Origin: Dunaliella salina
Lineage: Eukaryota > Chlorophyta > Chlorophyceae > Chlamydomonadales > Dunaliellaceae
NCBI GenBank assembly: GCA_002284615.2
Contig: MU070210.1
Coordinates: forward strand, 119,827 to 135,078
Length of the DNA stretch: 15,252 bases
Direction: 5' to 3'
Below the pieces are notes generated by a model. It was not told where the DNA came from and did not search any database. It saw nothing but the letters and a program-made list of their open reading frames with translations. Position 1 is the stretch's first letter. The number at the start of each line of letters is the position of its first letter. Made by a program: the position numbers and the translations under genes. Below, one piece after another: positions 8,339 through 15,252 of this stretch.

Positions 8339-8455
8339 ACTATAGCCAAGGTTACAAGGTTACAAGTGGGTTTGACCTTCAGCCAGGTTGTTTGGCTGCT
8401 CGGCCTGATGAACTGTTCCATCCAAAGAATAAACATCCATGAGACTATAGCCAAG
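8339..8455 (-). mobile_element. 5'-truncated retroelement end, copy 2, with 12-bp TSD
   Basis: A 93-base insert (8351-8443) is bounded by the perfect 12-bp direct repeat ACTATAGCCAAG at 8339-8350 and 8444-8455. On the minus strand the insert ends in CAGCCA, a short loop, TGGCTG, then TTGTAACC octamers. A stem-loop followed by short tandem repeats at the 3' end is the known layout of several LINE and LINE-dependent SINE families, where the partner RT recognises it. The 12-bp duplication and 5' truncation fit target-primed reverse transcription. No coding part is present. The autonomous partner is unknown. Confidence 0.75.
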
Positions 8456-9232
8456 CCCAATTAACTGTCACATGCGCAGAGTTGGCGTGTGTTCTGCCCA
8501 CAAGGGCAAGCCATATGCAGTTCAGCGCTCAAAACCACAATGGAAAGAGCGCACTCACAAACGCCCATGGTCAAGGGACCTCAAGCATGTTTCTGCCTAC
8601 ATGGGCCCAAAGTATGAGAGCCCGGGTTCCCTGACACAACGTGCACCATGAGGCATGCGCACACACTATGAACTGCCCTCATTCACGGCCCCTAGCGAGT
8701 CCCCTGCCTCCCATTGCCAGCTTGACTCCTGAGCTACAGTCCACAAGCCTCAGTGTGGCCCTCACAAAGCCCACTCCACAACTCTTTCATTCATTCATCA
8801 TGTTTGGGCTGGGCTGACAGCTTGCCCGCTTACACGCTCTTGGTGCTCACACTCCCTCTGCTTCTCCCTCGCCTTTTCGCGCTTGAGTTGGCAAAGTGTG
8901 GGTGAGGGTGCGGGTGGTGCAGGGGTAGTGACCTCAGGGAACTGTGCCAGCAGAGGGCCTTCTTGTTTTAGCCACCCAACCAGCACGCATGCGTGAATTT
9001 ATTTGTCTTCAAAGCTAGGTGCGCTCATTGGGTGCTTAGACGAGCACTGCAGCACATCGGCTTTAAAGCCGAGCAAATTTGCTGTTGGGGTCCTGATTGC
9101 TCCCGCAGCTGCGCATGAAGATGGCCTGCACTGAGTTCCCCAGACCCCCCCGACGGGCTCAGGGCACTCAGCTCCCCGAAGCACACAGCATGGGAGACTT
9201 TGTTTGTGCTTACATCTATCCCCCTTTTTATT
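8456..9232. other. No recognisable gene
   Basis: The stretch is moderately GC-rich with short overlapping frames. Minus-strand frames at 8798-8986 and 8999-9184 are Pro/Glu/Ala-rich but show no motif. I see no repeat, RNA gene or transposon end. Confidence 0.5.
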
Positions 9233-9296
9233 AAGGTTACAAGGTTACACTGGGATTTAAGCCTTCAGCCATAAAGTTTGGCTGCTCGGCTCTGAT
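9233..9296 (-). mobile_element. Short octamer-tailed retroelement end, copy 3
   Basis: AAGGTTACAAGGTTACA, then GGGATTTAAGCCTTCAGCCA and AAAGTTTGGCTGCTCGGC, matches copies at 8011 and 8351. On the minus strand it shows CAGCCA, loop, TGGCTG and the octamer tail. The loop sequence differs from copy 2 while the stem is kept. Flanking duplications are not obvious, so the left and right edges are approximate. Confidence 0.7.
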
Positions 9297-9300
9297 GTGG

Positions 9301-9874
9301 TAGAATAATTCTGATAAAACTCTAGAAGAGAAAAAACTGGAAGGTCAAGAGCATACAAGACTGCGCAAGCAATAATGGAACATGGGGGATCCAAGATCCA
9401 AAGAAACGAGCCTTTTATTGGATGTATGGGATTAGTGTGGGGCCTGACAGACTCCGCGTTATCTGATAGGATGTCTGGAGTCTCAAGACAACTATCTGCA
9501 GAGCTTCAAACAATGCACTTTGCTGCATACTGTATACTTCATGCTGACATGTGAACGCACTAGGTTATGCTGCAGGTAATTTTTTTGAATGCATTTATGA
9601 CAGTGGATGCTGAGAATTGAAGAATGAAGCACGACAGCATGCAGAACTTTGTAAACTTGTTAATGCAAAAGCTGTTTCAATTCACCCTTATCCTGGGTGT
9701 TGGTGGAACTAGTTAACACTGAGCATACCCTGAAGCAATTCAAACAACTAGGATTGGATCATCAGCATGCCACAGCTTGCTCAACAGCTTCATGCCCATT
9801 CTGTTCAATATGCCCACAAACTAGTCACCACACGCCGCGCTATTGAAAACAAGAATACTCCCATAGCCAGGTTC
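9301..9874. other. A/T-leaning stretch without a recognisable gene
   Basis: No frame of useful length is open and no repeat structure was found. The composition is more A+T-rich than the region to its left. Confidence 0.5.
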
Positions 9875-10084
9875 TCAATCCATCCATGTGCTTCTAGTAA
9901 CCCTCCAGATCCACATTAGCTTTCTCTTTTCATACCTTGTGGTGGAGGGGGCACACGGCTCTTTTTTGAGCCAATGTGTCTCATTTTCCTTAATTAATGA
10001 AAGGAGAGTTTCTTTGCCTACGTAGTTTTTTTCTTGTTTCTTTTCAATGAAGCACATCAAGTCTGTCATGGGCTTTCGGATCAT
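9875..10084 (-). other. Unrecognised 69-codon open frame, possibly coding
   Basis: The minus-strand frame starts at ATG (10084) and ends at TGA. It encodes a Lys/Glu/Trp-containing peptide with pieces such as IRKPMTDLMCFIEKKQEKNY and THWLKKEPCAPSTTRYEKRK. The composition is more protein-like than other short frames here and extends a few codons upstream to a TAA. I do not recognise a family. An exon or transposon relic is plausible, and chance is possible. Confidence 0.25.
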
Positions 10085-10367
10085 TTTCAGGGTTGTGCTG
10101 TCCTCTTAATTCTGAGCATCTTGTGGCGTCAAGAGAGCATATTTTTTGAACACTTCACCTAGTGAAATTCTGTGCTTTACTTTGCATGTTTATTTCATGC
10201 AGAGTGACAGTTTCTTCCAGCTATTGAGAAAAGCTACGCAAGCGGGACCAGCCCCCAAGCATGGATGGAACAAGCTATCAACAGGCGCAGAGTAAAAAAA
10301 AAAAACACAATAAGGGGGTTTTCACAGGTTGGGGGGGCAAATTGTGTTTGTCAACACACAGGGAGAG

Positions 10368-10439
10368 ATGGAGACCGAGCAACTAGTGCGCCAGCTACTG
10401 CAGAAGGTGGACGAGCTTAACCATGTGGTATTGCAGCTG

Positions 10440-10503
<64 letters not shown>

Positions 10504-11352
10504 GCAGAGCAACTCGGGTCAGCGTTGACCACCTCGTCCAGCAAGCAGCAGACACAAACTGGGCAGCAGCGTGCACCATTGACAATGAAAAGCGGCAGAG
10601 CCTTTACAGCGTGCGTCTGCTGCGCTCCAGGCACGCAGGGGCACTGCCATGTGNAGCAACTCCAGCCGGGGTGGAAGCCTTCTTGCAGTGCGAGGTGGGC
10701 AGCGTGCAACATGTCGAGCGCATGCGGGACAACGCTCAAGGCAAGCAGCGATACTCTGTGCAGTTCAGCACGGCCGAGGCAGCGACAGCAGCGTACGCGG
10801 GGTTCCGCGACAGCAGTAACGCAGCACAGGCAGTGTTGGACCTCAAAAGGACGCGTTTGCAGAATGTGCTCGTCAACCTGGCCATCCAGCTGCAGCAAAT
10901 AGGCCGGGTGCAGTGTGGGACAGCAGCTCAAGCAGGTCTTCAGCAAGCCTGCACCACCAGCAGCTCAAGCTCCTGCCTCATCAACCCATCAGCAGCAACA
11001 GCACCAGCAGCAGCAACAGCAGCACCAGCAGCAGCAGCAGCACCAGCAGCAGCAGCAAGATAAACCCCCTTTCAAGCACCCCAACCCCCTCTTCCAGCAG
11101 CAGCAGTCTGCCCCTCCCCGCAAATCCACAGGAAAAAAAAAACCTCTCCAGCAAACCCAGTCAAACCCAGTGACAACAGCAGCTCCAGCAGGTCGCAAGC
11201 ATAACGAGTTCAATCAACAAAACCACCCTTTCCTGTCGACAGCAGCAAGAGCACCTGGGCAGCACATGGCAGGTCAAGCAGCAAGCGTAGAACGACTGAG
11301 CCGAGCTCGAGCACGCCAGATTGCGCGAAGTATGGGACTTCCATATGTGTAG
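10368..11352 (+). pseudogene. Glutamine-rich RRM-like unknown protein, copy 2 (frameshifted)
   Basis: The start is ATG 10368 (METEQLVRQLLQKVDELN), chosen because copy 1 has the same GAGAGATGGAGAC context. Order of parts: a short coiled-coil-like N-terminus, 20 Gln residues, RATRVSVDHLVQQAADTNW, a segment with alternating strand and helix character (YSVRLLRS, GVEAFLQCEVGSVQHVERM, RYSVQFSTAEAATAAYAGF) resembling an RRM fold, then TRLQNVLVNLAIQLQQIGR. Near 10915 about 100 bases present in copy 1 are missing and the frame shifts. The second frame runs on through Gln/Pro/His-rich sequence to RARQIARSMGLPYV and TAG at 11350. One N (10654) lies inside. A retrotransposon ORF1- or gag-like role would fit a multicopy Gln-rich RNA-binding-like protein, but no zinc knuckle or RT is linked, so function stays unknown. 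Confidence 0.75.
10440..10499 (+). repeat. (CAG)n tract encoding polyglutamine
   Basis: Twenty glutamine codons, all CAG except one CAA, lie in frame in glutamine-rich copy 2. Copy 1 has a shorter and more interrupted equivalent near 7105-7193, so the pure run has probably expanded in copy 2. Confidence 0.95.
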
Positions 11353-11448
11353 CTGCCCTAAAAGCATGTTCATGGGTAGCTGCCCTGAAAGCATGTCCAT
11401 GGGTAGCTGCCCTGAAAGCATGTCCATGGGTAGCTGCCCTGGAAGCCT
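11350..11448 (+). repeat. 27-bp tandem repeat starting at a stop codon
   Basis: Three full units (11350, 11377, 11404) and a partial fourth (11431) begin TAGCTGCCCT and contain GCATGTCCATGGG. The first unit is the most diverged. Its first triplet is the stop codon of glutamine-rich copy 2. Because 27 is a multiple of three, both strands read as 9-residue peptide repeats in other frames, but nothing indicates they are translated. Confidence 0.95.
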
Positions 11449-11550
11449 TTTAAGTGGAAGACCTGGACTCTGGGACGACAGAGTGACCAATGCAGAGATA
11501 CCCAAACATCATGCAAATCTGCATCTGACTATTTCTCTCCTTGCACTTGG

Positions 11551-12178
11551 GCCCTGTTTACAACACGCCGGGTAAAGGGTAATTAAAAATCCGAGAAATG
11601 CGATAATTGCATTTACAATCCCGGGTAAGATTTTAGGGTACCCGGAATTAAAAATGTGCATTTTTGAATTTTTCTTACCGGACCCCCCCCCCCCGTCCGG
11701 TAAGAAAAAATCAAAAATTCCATGGTGCAGTGTGAAAACGATTTAGAGTGGAATCCAGCGCAAAACGGAATGCAAAGATGTCTCCAGAACTGTTCTGAAG
11801 CACCCATGCGAAGTTCGAGCCTTACAGACTCAACCAAGCTGGAGCAAGTTGCCAGTCTCAGTTCATGACAACCAATCTCTGGAAGCCTCTGTGAGCCTTC
11901 TCAAGCATCAGAGGTAGCCTGCTCAGTGCACCTTGGCCTGCATGCACACCCCCCNCACCCCCGGCAGGTGCTGCTGACTCGTCCAAACTTCTTAAAGCAC
12001 TTCCTTGCAAAGTCCCAACAATGACAACATGCTTACAGTACAGCATCCCTATCAAGCAGGCGAAACCAATTACCCAGGATTGTAAATGCAAAGTGGGGTA
12101 ATGTTAAATTCCTTTTTTCAAAGTAGGGTAATCGGAATTTTTTTTCGAGGATTACCCTTACCTGGTTGTAAACAGGGC
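11551..12178. mobile_element. Non-autonomous TIR element with nested inverted repeats
   Basis: The ends are GCCCTGTTTACAA (11551-11563) and its complement ending at 12178, flanked by CTTGG at 11546-11550 and 12179-12183. Starting one base earlier, GGCCCTG with a TTG 3-bp duplication is equally compatible. The inverted similarity continues inward with indels, including GGGTAAT blocks and a 20-bp block at 11609-11628 matching the complement of 12070-12089 with one mismatch. Terminal motifs of this type occur in plant PIF/Harbinger-like and other MITEs, so superfamily assignment is uncertain. No transposase is encoded. One N lies at 11955 in a C run. Confidence 0.8.
11669..11709. repeat. Perfect 15-bp stem with an 11-cytosine loop
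   Basis: Arms 11669-11683 (TTTTTCTTACCGGAC) and 11695-11709 (GTCCGGTAAGAAAAA) surround eleven C residues. The structure sits inside the TIR element at 11551-12178. Its CCGG/TAAG core echoes the element's terminal GGTAAG blocks. Confidence 0.95.
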
Positions 12179-12414
12179 CTTGGTCTCTGAATATCTGGAG
12201 TTTCGATTCAAACATATGAGCATTCAGGTTGAGACTTCTTGTGCCATTTTCTCAGTGCTTACTTGTGCTTACTTGGAGAACCTTTGCTTTATGTGGTGGT
12301 TTTGAGCGCATGTTCCTCAACAGTTGACATTTCTATACGCATTTTTTGAATACTTGTCTAGTTCCAGGTTTGTGTTTCCGCTCAGCTGCCCTCGTAGGCG
12401 GATATAGCGATGTC

Positions 12415-12504
12415 GTAGCGGTGTAAGTACTTGGCAATGAGCTTAGGTATCATCGTTGCGAGGTGACTACGCTTTTCGTGGCTCAGTTGCCATCCCCGTT
12501 ACAG
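12415..12504 (+). repeat. 90-bp duplicated sequence, copy 1
   Basis: This matches 13933-14020 at nearly every position, with a 2-base insertion and a few substitutions. It starts GTAGCGG and ends CCCCGTTACAG. The inner blocks GGCAATGAGC (12433) and GCTCAGTTGCC (12481) are near inverted complements, and the outer GTAGCGG and CCGTTAC also pair loosely, so the whole may fold as an imperfect hairpin. It could be a tiny inverted-repeat element or part of a longer repeat. Confidence 0.85.
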
Positions 12505-13340
12505 TTGGTAGCGAAGCTTCCAGATTCGATTCGCACTGGGCGCGTTCGGCTTTCGTTTCGACTTCGTTCCGTGTTCGCATTCGGGGTGCTTTCCGTGCAT
12601 TGTCTTTCGCTCCTGAGGACAGTTCGCGTCAAAGGGGGGGTGTCATGCTCAATCACTGTCATTACACTTATAATGTTCCTGAAGCAGGTCACATTTCCCC
12701 CCCATTAAGCAATATTGATGGCAAGAAAGGCAGAAATGTTGCTTAATGTTTCTCCTACTTCACAGAAAAATGCCGGTGTGCAAAAAAAATTGTTTTCAAC
12801 ATAGCATAACATGGCAAAGTTTTTGCCAGGAGCATGTCCACACAACAGGCACATCCTGAGCCCTAACCCATCAGCAATGGTTCAATACACAACCATGAAA
12901 CTGCAACTTAGCTTGCAACAACAGTTCTGAAGCCTCTTCGAACGCCCACAATCACAGCCGCTCCCTGGGATATGCTCATCCCAGGAGCAGCATGACTGAG
13001 GCAACACACTCTCGTGCTCCTAATGCTCTGTTCTCTTCTGATGGTGCTCACGGTAACAAGGCTTACATGTGCAGCTTGTAAGTGCAAGGCTTCTCTTTAT
13101 CAAGGCTTCAGACATGCGCACAATCTCTCTGCATTTCAGGCAATGTATCTGACCAAGCTCACAAGTTATGCCTTCAAAGGCTCCAGATTCTTCGCACACA
13201 TACAATCACAAATGCTCCTGGCTGTGTGGTGCTCATGAATGCTTGCATGGAAGTAGCTTCCCCCCTGCATCCAGTGCTGCTGTCACCCACCAGGCATACA
13301 GAGCAGGCAAGCATCCCCCCAGCCTTCTGACCTTTCATCG
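12505..13340. other. No recognisable gene
   Basis: A 96-codon plus frame (12456-12746) overlaps the duplicated sequence and then reads Arg/Ser/Phe-rich sequence without a known motif. A purine run AAAGGGGGGG at 12631-12640 is followed by TGTCATG. The rest has only short frames. Confidence 0.5.
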
Positions 13341-13514
13341 ATGGACAAAGTCCGTGTTGAGACACATATCCAAGTCCGACGGCCTCTAAGGACACGGGCC
13401 GACATGCGCCTATCCGCTGATGTAACCCCGCTGGCTGCTGAGTCCCCCGCTGCGGAGAATGGCCTGTGCCACAGACGATTCTCGAGTACGTTCCCCGTGG
13501 TGGTGGCGCCATGA
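13341..13514 (+). other. Small open frame, unrecognised
   Basis: ATG 13341 opens 57 codons ending at TGA 13512. Part reads VRVETHIQVRRPLRTRADMR, followed by an Ala/Glu/Pro-rich stretch. This patch is GC-richer than its surroundings and all frames on both strands are fairly open, so frame choice is unsafe. No family recognised. Confidence 0.15.
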
Positions 13515-13932
13515 AAGGGTTTTACGTCCGGAGTCGGCAAAAGCCATCCGACAAGGGACAGGTTCACTTGAGCTGAGGGCTTGGGGTGCGAGTGGACTGC
13601 TACTACTCTGCTTGCTCTTCATGCTGCTGCTTAGCTGTTCTTGGGGTAGCTGCAGAGTGCTGGCTTGGCTGCAGCACACAGAGAATCCTTGGGGCAGACA
13701 CAGCAGGTGTGGACCAGCTTCACCAGATTAGCGTTACATCAGGGACAGGGCACCCCTGGCACAAGGCCAGGGATAACAGAAACGGAGCCAAACCTCAAGG
13801 AAAGGTGGTACAAAAGGTTTAAACAAGAGAGAGAACCCAATAAAACAACCCACTTAAATACAGGTCACACAACACACACTTGTTTGAACCATGATTCTGC
13901 AATGCCACTAATTTGGTGTGACAGGGGATAAT
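13515..13932. other. No recognisable gene
   Basis: Only short overlapping frames are present. One includes a hydrophobic Leu-rich run near 13600-13640, which I regard as chance in a CTG-rich patch. Confidence 0.45.
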
Positions 13933-14020
13933 GTAGCGGTAAGTAGTTGGCAATGAGCTTAGGTATCATTGTTGCGCGGTGACTACGCTTTTCGTGGCTC
14001 AGTTGCCTTCCCCGTTACAG
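13933..14020 (+). repeat. 90-bp duplicated sequence, copy 2
   Basis: This is the direct-orientation counterpart of 12415-12504 at a distance of about 1.5 kb. Similarity starts at GTAGCGG and stops sharply after GTTACAG. It is followed by a short ACCTT tandem tract, which copy 1 lacks. Confidence 0.85.
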
Positions 14021-14025
14021 ATGTA

Positions 14026-14044
14026 ACCTTACCTTACCTTACCT
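14026..14044 (+). repeat. (ACCTT)n short tandem tract
   Basis: Three full ACCTT units and a partial fourth lie between the duplicated sequence and the hAT-like end. Short tandem tails like this occur at retroelement 3' ends, but nothing else supports that here. Confidence 0.85.
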
Positions 14045-14255
14045 ATCAACAAGTTTGAGCAGGGCTGCACCATACGTGAGATTTTGACACGTAGCGCACC
14101 TACGCTACGCTACGCCTACGATACGTGCTACATTGCTACGCCAGGCGCCAGGCAGGAAGGGCCGAGGGGTGCCCACCAACAACCCAGTATGCAAGCACTT
14201 CTTTCCATTCCTTACATTAAAATAATGAGTGATGATATTTATAATAAGCTGTTCG

Positions 14256-14636
14256 ATGTTCGGCAAGCGCAAGCGCGAGGATGAGCGCTGCCCCTTGAAT
14301 GATGAGCATCTCATTTAGGAGCAAGCAGCAACAGCACCCACACCTCAGGGGGGCAGGGGCAGCACAGCATCAGCAGGTACGCGCACGCCCATGCAGCTGT
14401 CAGGCGCCTCCTTGCGCTGGCTGCTCACGCAAACCACCATGGATGATGCAGCCAAGCGGCAGCGACGAGAGCAGGCAGATTTGCAGGTGTCCATGTACTT
14501 TGCTGCCTGTGGAGTCCCGTTTGCTCACGCCCGCTCCACCTACTAGCTGCGCATGCTGCAAGCTGTAATTAAAGCAGGCCCAGAGTAAAAGCCTCCCCAC
14601 AACCACTTGCGCACAAGTTTCTTGGACCAGGTGTGA
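14256..14636 (+). pseudogene. hAT transposase N-terminal fragment (DUF659 type), broken
   Basis: From ATG 14256 the frame reads a basic start (FGKRKREDE). After a TAG at 14304 and a low-complexity linker it continues with DDAAKRQRREQADLQVSMYF, AACGVPFAHARSTY, LRMLQAVIKAGPE, KPPHNHLRTSFLDQ. The order of FxxCGxPF-x-x-ARS-x-Y, then a KAxxxxGP block, then a KPP and LRT block is the recognisable start of the DUF659 domain in hAT-family transposases, which precedes the RNase H-like catalytic core. In-frame stops are TAG 14544 (after STY, where family members usually have an aromatic residue), TAA 14586 (after AGPE, where a Tyr is usual) and TGA 14634. The catalytic core and the C-terminal dimerisation region are not seen. 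It cannot make an active enzyme from this frame. Confidence 0.75.
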
Positions 14637-14694
14637 TGCATACTGCTTGTCCCTGTGGCTCTTGACGTCTGTGGGGCTCACTTTCATGTTTCAG
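14631..14694 (+). other. Possible intron
   Basis: CAG|GTGTGA at 14631 resembles a 5' splice site and TTTCATGTTTCAG|CAAGG at 14694 a 3' splice site. Removing these 64 bases would skip the TGA at 14634 and join two open frames in phase (LDQ to QGTQTQ). The downstream peptide is not hAT-like, and splice-like motifs are common, so this is tentative. Confidence 0.25.
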
Positions 14695-15252
14695 CAAGGA
14701 ACCCAAACCCAAAGGAGCCCCAACAACGCTGACAATGATCCTCAGGGAGCTGCCAACGATCATGATCTGCCTCCCACCCAAGCTGTCCCACTGAATACAC
14801 TATCTCAAAGCACCATCCATTCAACAAAAGAACCGCCTAGCAAAAGGACACGATCTAGATGCAAACAAGCACCCATAACAACCGTAGGATCAACCTCCTT
14901 GATACAAAACACAATTCAAAACAACCTTTTGCATCCCACTCAGGAAATACAGCAAGGAACCACAAACATCCCATACTCTGACCCCACGCCCACACAAACA
15001 CGCGATATAACACCTACGATACCCCTTTGCCCCCAATAATCTCCCTCAACCACCCCCTCCAGCAGGAAAAGAGCCGCTTCTGCCAACCCTACACTCCCCG
15101 ATACTCATCCTAACCATCCTAATACCTCAAACAGATGTAACTCACAGGCTCTGTCTCCCCCCAACGAGCTACCCAGCAAACGCACACGATCCAAGTCACA
15201 ATCAAGCTCCCTCCACACACAAAACGCCTGTAACCAAACAACATCCAATCCC
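14695..15252 (+). pseudogene. Pro/Thr/Gln/Asn-rich open frame with one stop, unrecognised
   Basis: From 14695 the frame is open to TAA at 15037-15039, then open again in the same frame to the window end, over 180 codons in all. The peptide is rich in Pro, Thr, Asn, Gln and Ser. It contains basic clusters PSKRTRSRCK (14836), SRKRAA (about 15062) and PSKRTRSKS (15172), which look like nuclear-localisation motifs spaced along a disordered protein. The DNA is strongly A+C-rich and G-poor on this strand, which by itself reduces stop codons, so openness is weak evidence of coding. It may be the linker of the hAT-like element or a separate insert. Confidence 0.35.

Larger units (their letters stand above)
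14060..15252 (+). mobile_element. hAT-like transposon, left part; right end outside window
   Basis: CAGGGCTGCACCATACG at 14060 resembles the CAGGG-type terminal repeats of hAT transposons. It is followed by clustered CTACG and TACGCTACG motifs (14090-14140), the kind of subterminal repeats such transposases bind. A hAT-type transposase fragment in the same orientation starts about 200 bases further. The expected 8-bp target duplication would start at 14052 (AGTTTGAG), but its partner and the right TIR lie beyond the window, so the boundary is inferred. Confidence 0.55.

Noticed and set aside
10322..10946. Cysteine- and leucine-rich minus-strand frames over copy 2
   Set aside because: They are antisense translations of the CAG tract (CTG and TGC codons) with no independent support.
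11812..11835. GTTCGAGCC resembling a tRNA T-loop
   Set aside because: No acceptor, D-arm or anticodon arm pairing is found upstream at the correct spacing.
13459..13731. 90-codon plus-strand frame with a hydrophobic Leu-rich segment
   Set aside because: The segment comes from a CTG-rich patch, overlapping frames on both strands are equally open, and no signal peptide or domain arrangement is convincing.
14304..15039. Genome-wide recoding of TAG and TAA to glutamine
   Set aside because: In the hAT fragment the stops fall at aromatic or Tyr positions, and glutamine-rich copy 2 has no in-frame TAG or TAA before its ends, so pseudogene decay explains them better. Kept only as a testable alternative under the copy 1 finding.
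1..15252. CRISPR arrays, bacterial operons or phage genes
   Set aside because: The regular repeats are tandem without spacers, and all recognisable proteins are eukaryotic transposon types. No defence or phage gene is seen.

Overview
The window looks like nuclear, repeat-rich DNA of a eukaryote. It holds long dinucleotide and trinucleotide microsatellites, a non-LTR (LINE) reverse-transcriptase remnant, small terminal-inverted-repeat (TIR) elements, a decayed hAT transposase and (CAG)n polyglutamine coding tracts. No bacterial-style operon is present. The mix of TG and CAG microsatellites, the near-balanced base composition and the style of the reverse transcriptase fit a chlorophyte green alga, but that is inference and no marker gene settles it. 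Three single N positions (2422, 10654, 11955), two of them inside G or C runs, suggest a draft assembly. No intact host gene could be recognised.

Layout. 1-39 is a (TG)n end. 92-597 (minus) may hold a weak coding remnant. 600-1025 and 4545-5522 are two diverged copies of an unknown dispersed sequence in the same orientation. The second copy is split by a 421-bp TIR element (4576-4996) flanked by TA, and the first copy shows the empty site. 1072-4457 is mostly without recognisable genes apart from hairpins and simple repeats. 5919-6105 is an A/T-rich microsatellite, followed by a frameshifted LINE reverse transcriptase on the minus strand (6225-6795) and a TG microsatellite (6807-6889).

The middle is dominated by two degraded plus-strand copies of an unrecognised glutamine-rich protein gene (7075-8010 and 10368-11352). 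Each keeps parts the other has lost. Between and beside them lie three copies of a short sequence with an octamer tail (8011, 8351, 9233). One is bounded by a perfect 12-bp duplication, so these look like 5'-truncated retroelement ends. A 27-bp tandem repeat begins at the stop codon of the second glutamine-rich copy, and a second TIR element (11551-12178) with nested inverted repeats follows.

The right side has a 90-bp sequence present twice (12415 and 13933), a weak small ORF, and the 5' end of a hAT-like transposon starting near 14060. This carries a BED/DUF659-type transposase fragment broken by stop codons and then a Pro/Thr/Gln-rich reading frame that runs off the window. The unifying picture is a layered transposon graveyard. 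The most informative points are the empty-site comparison, the retroelement tail with its target duplication, the complementary decay of the two glutamine-rich copies, and the concentration of TAG stops at glutamine positions.
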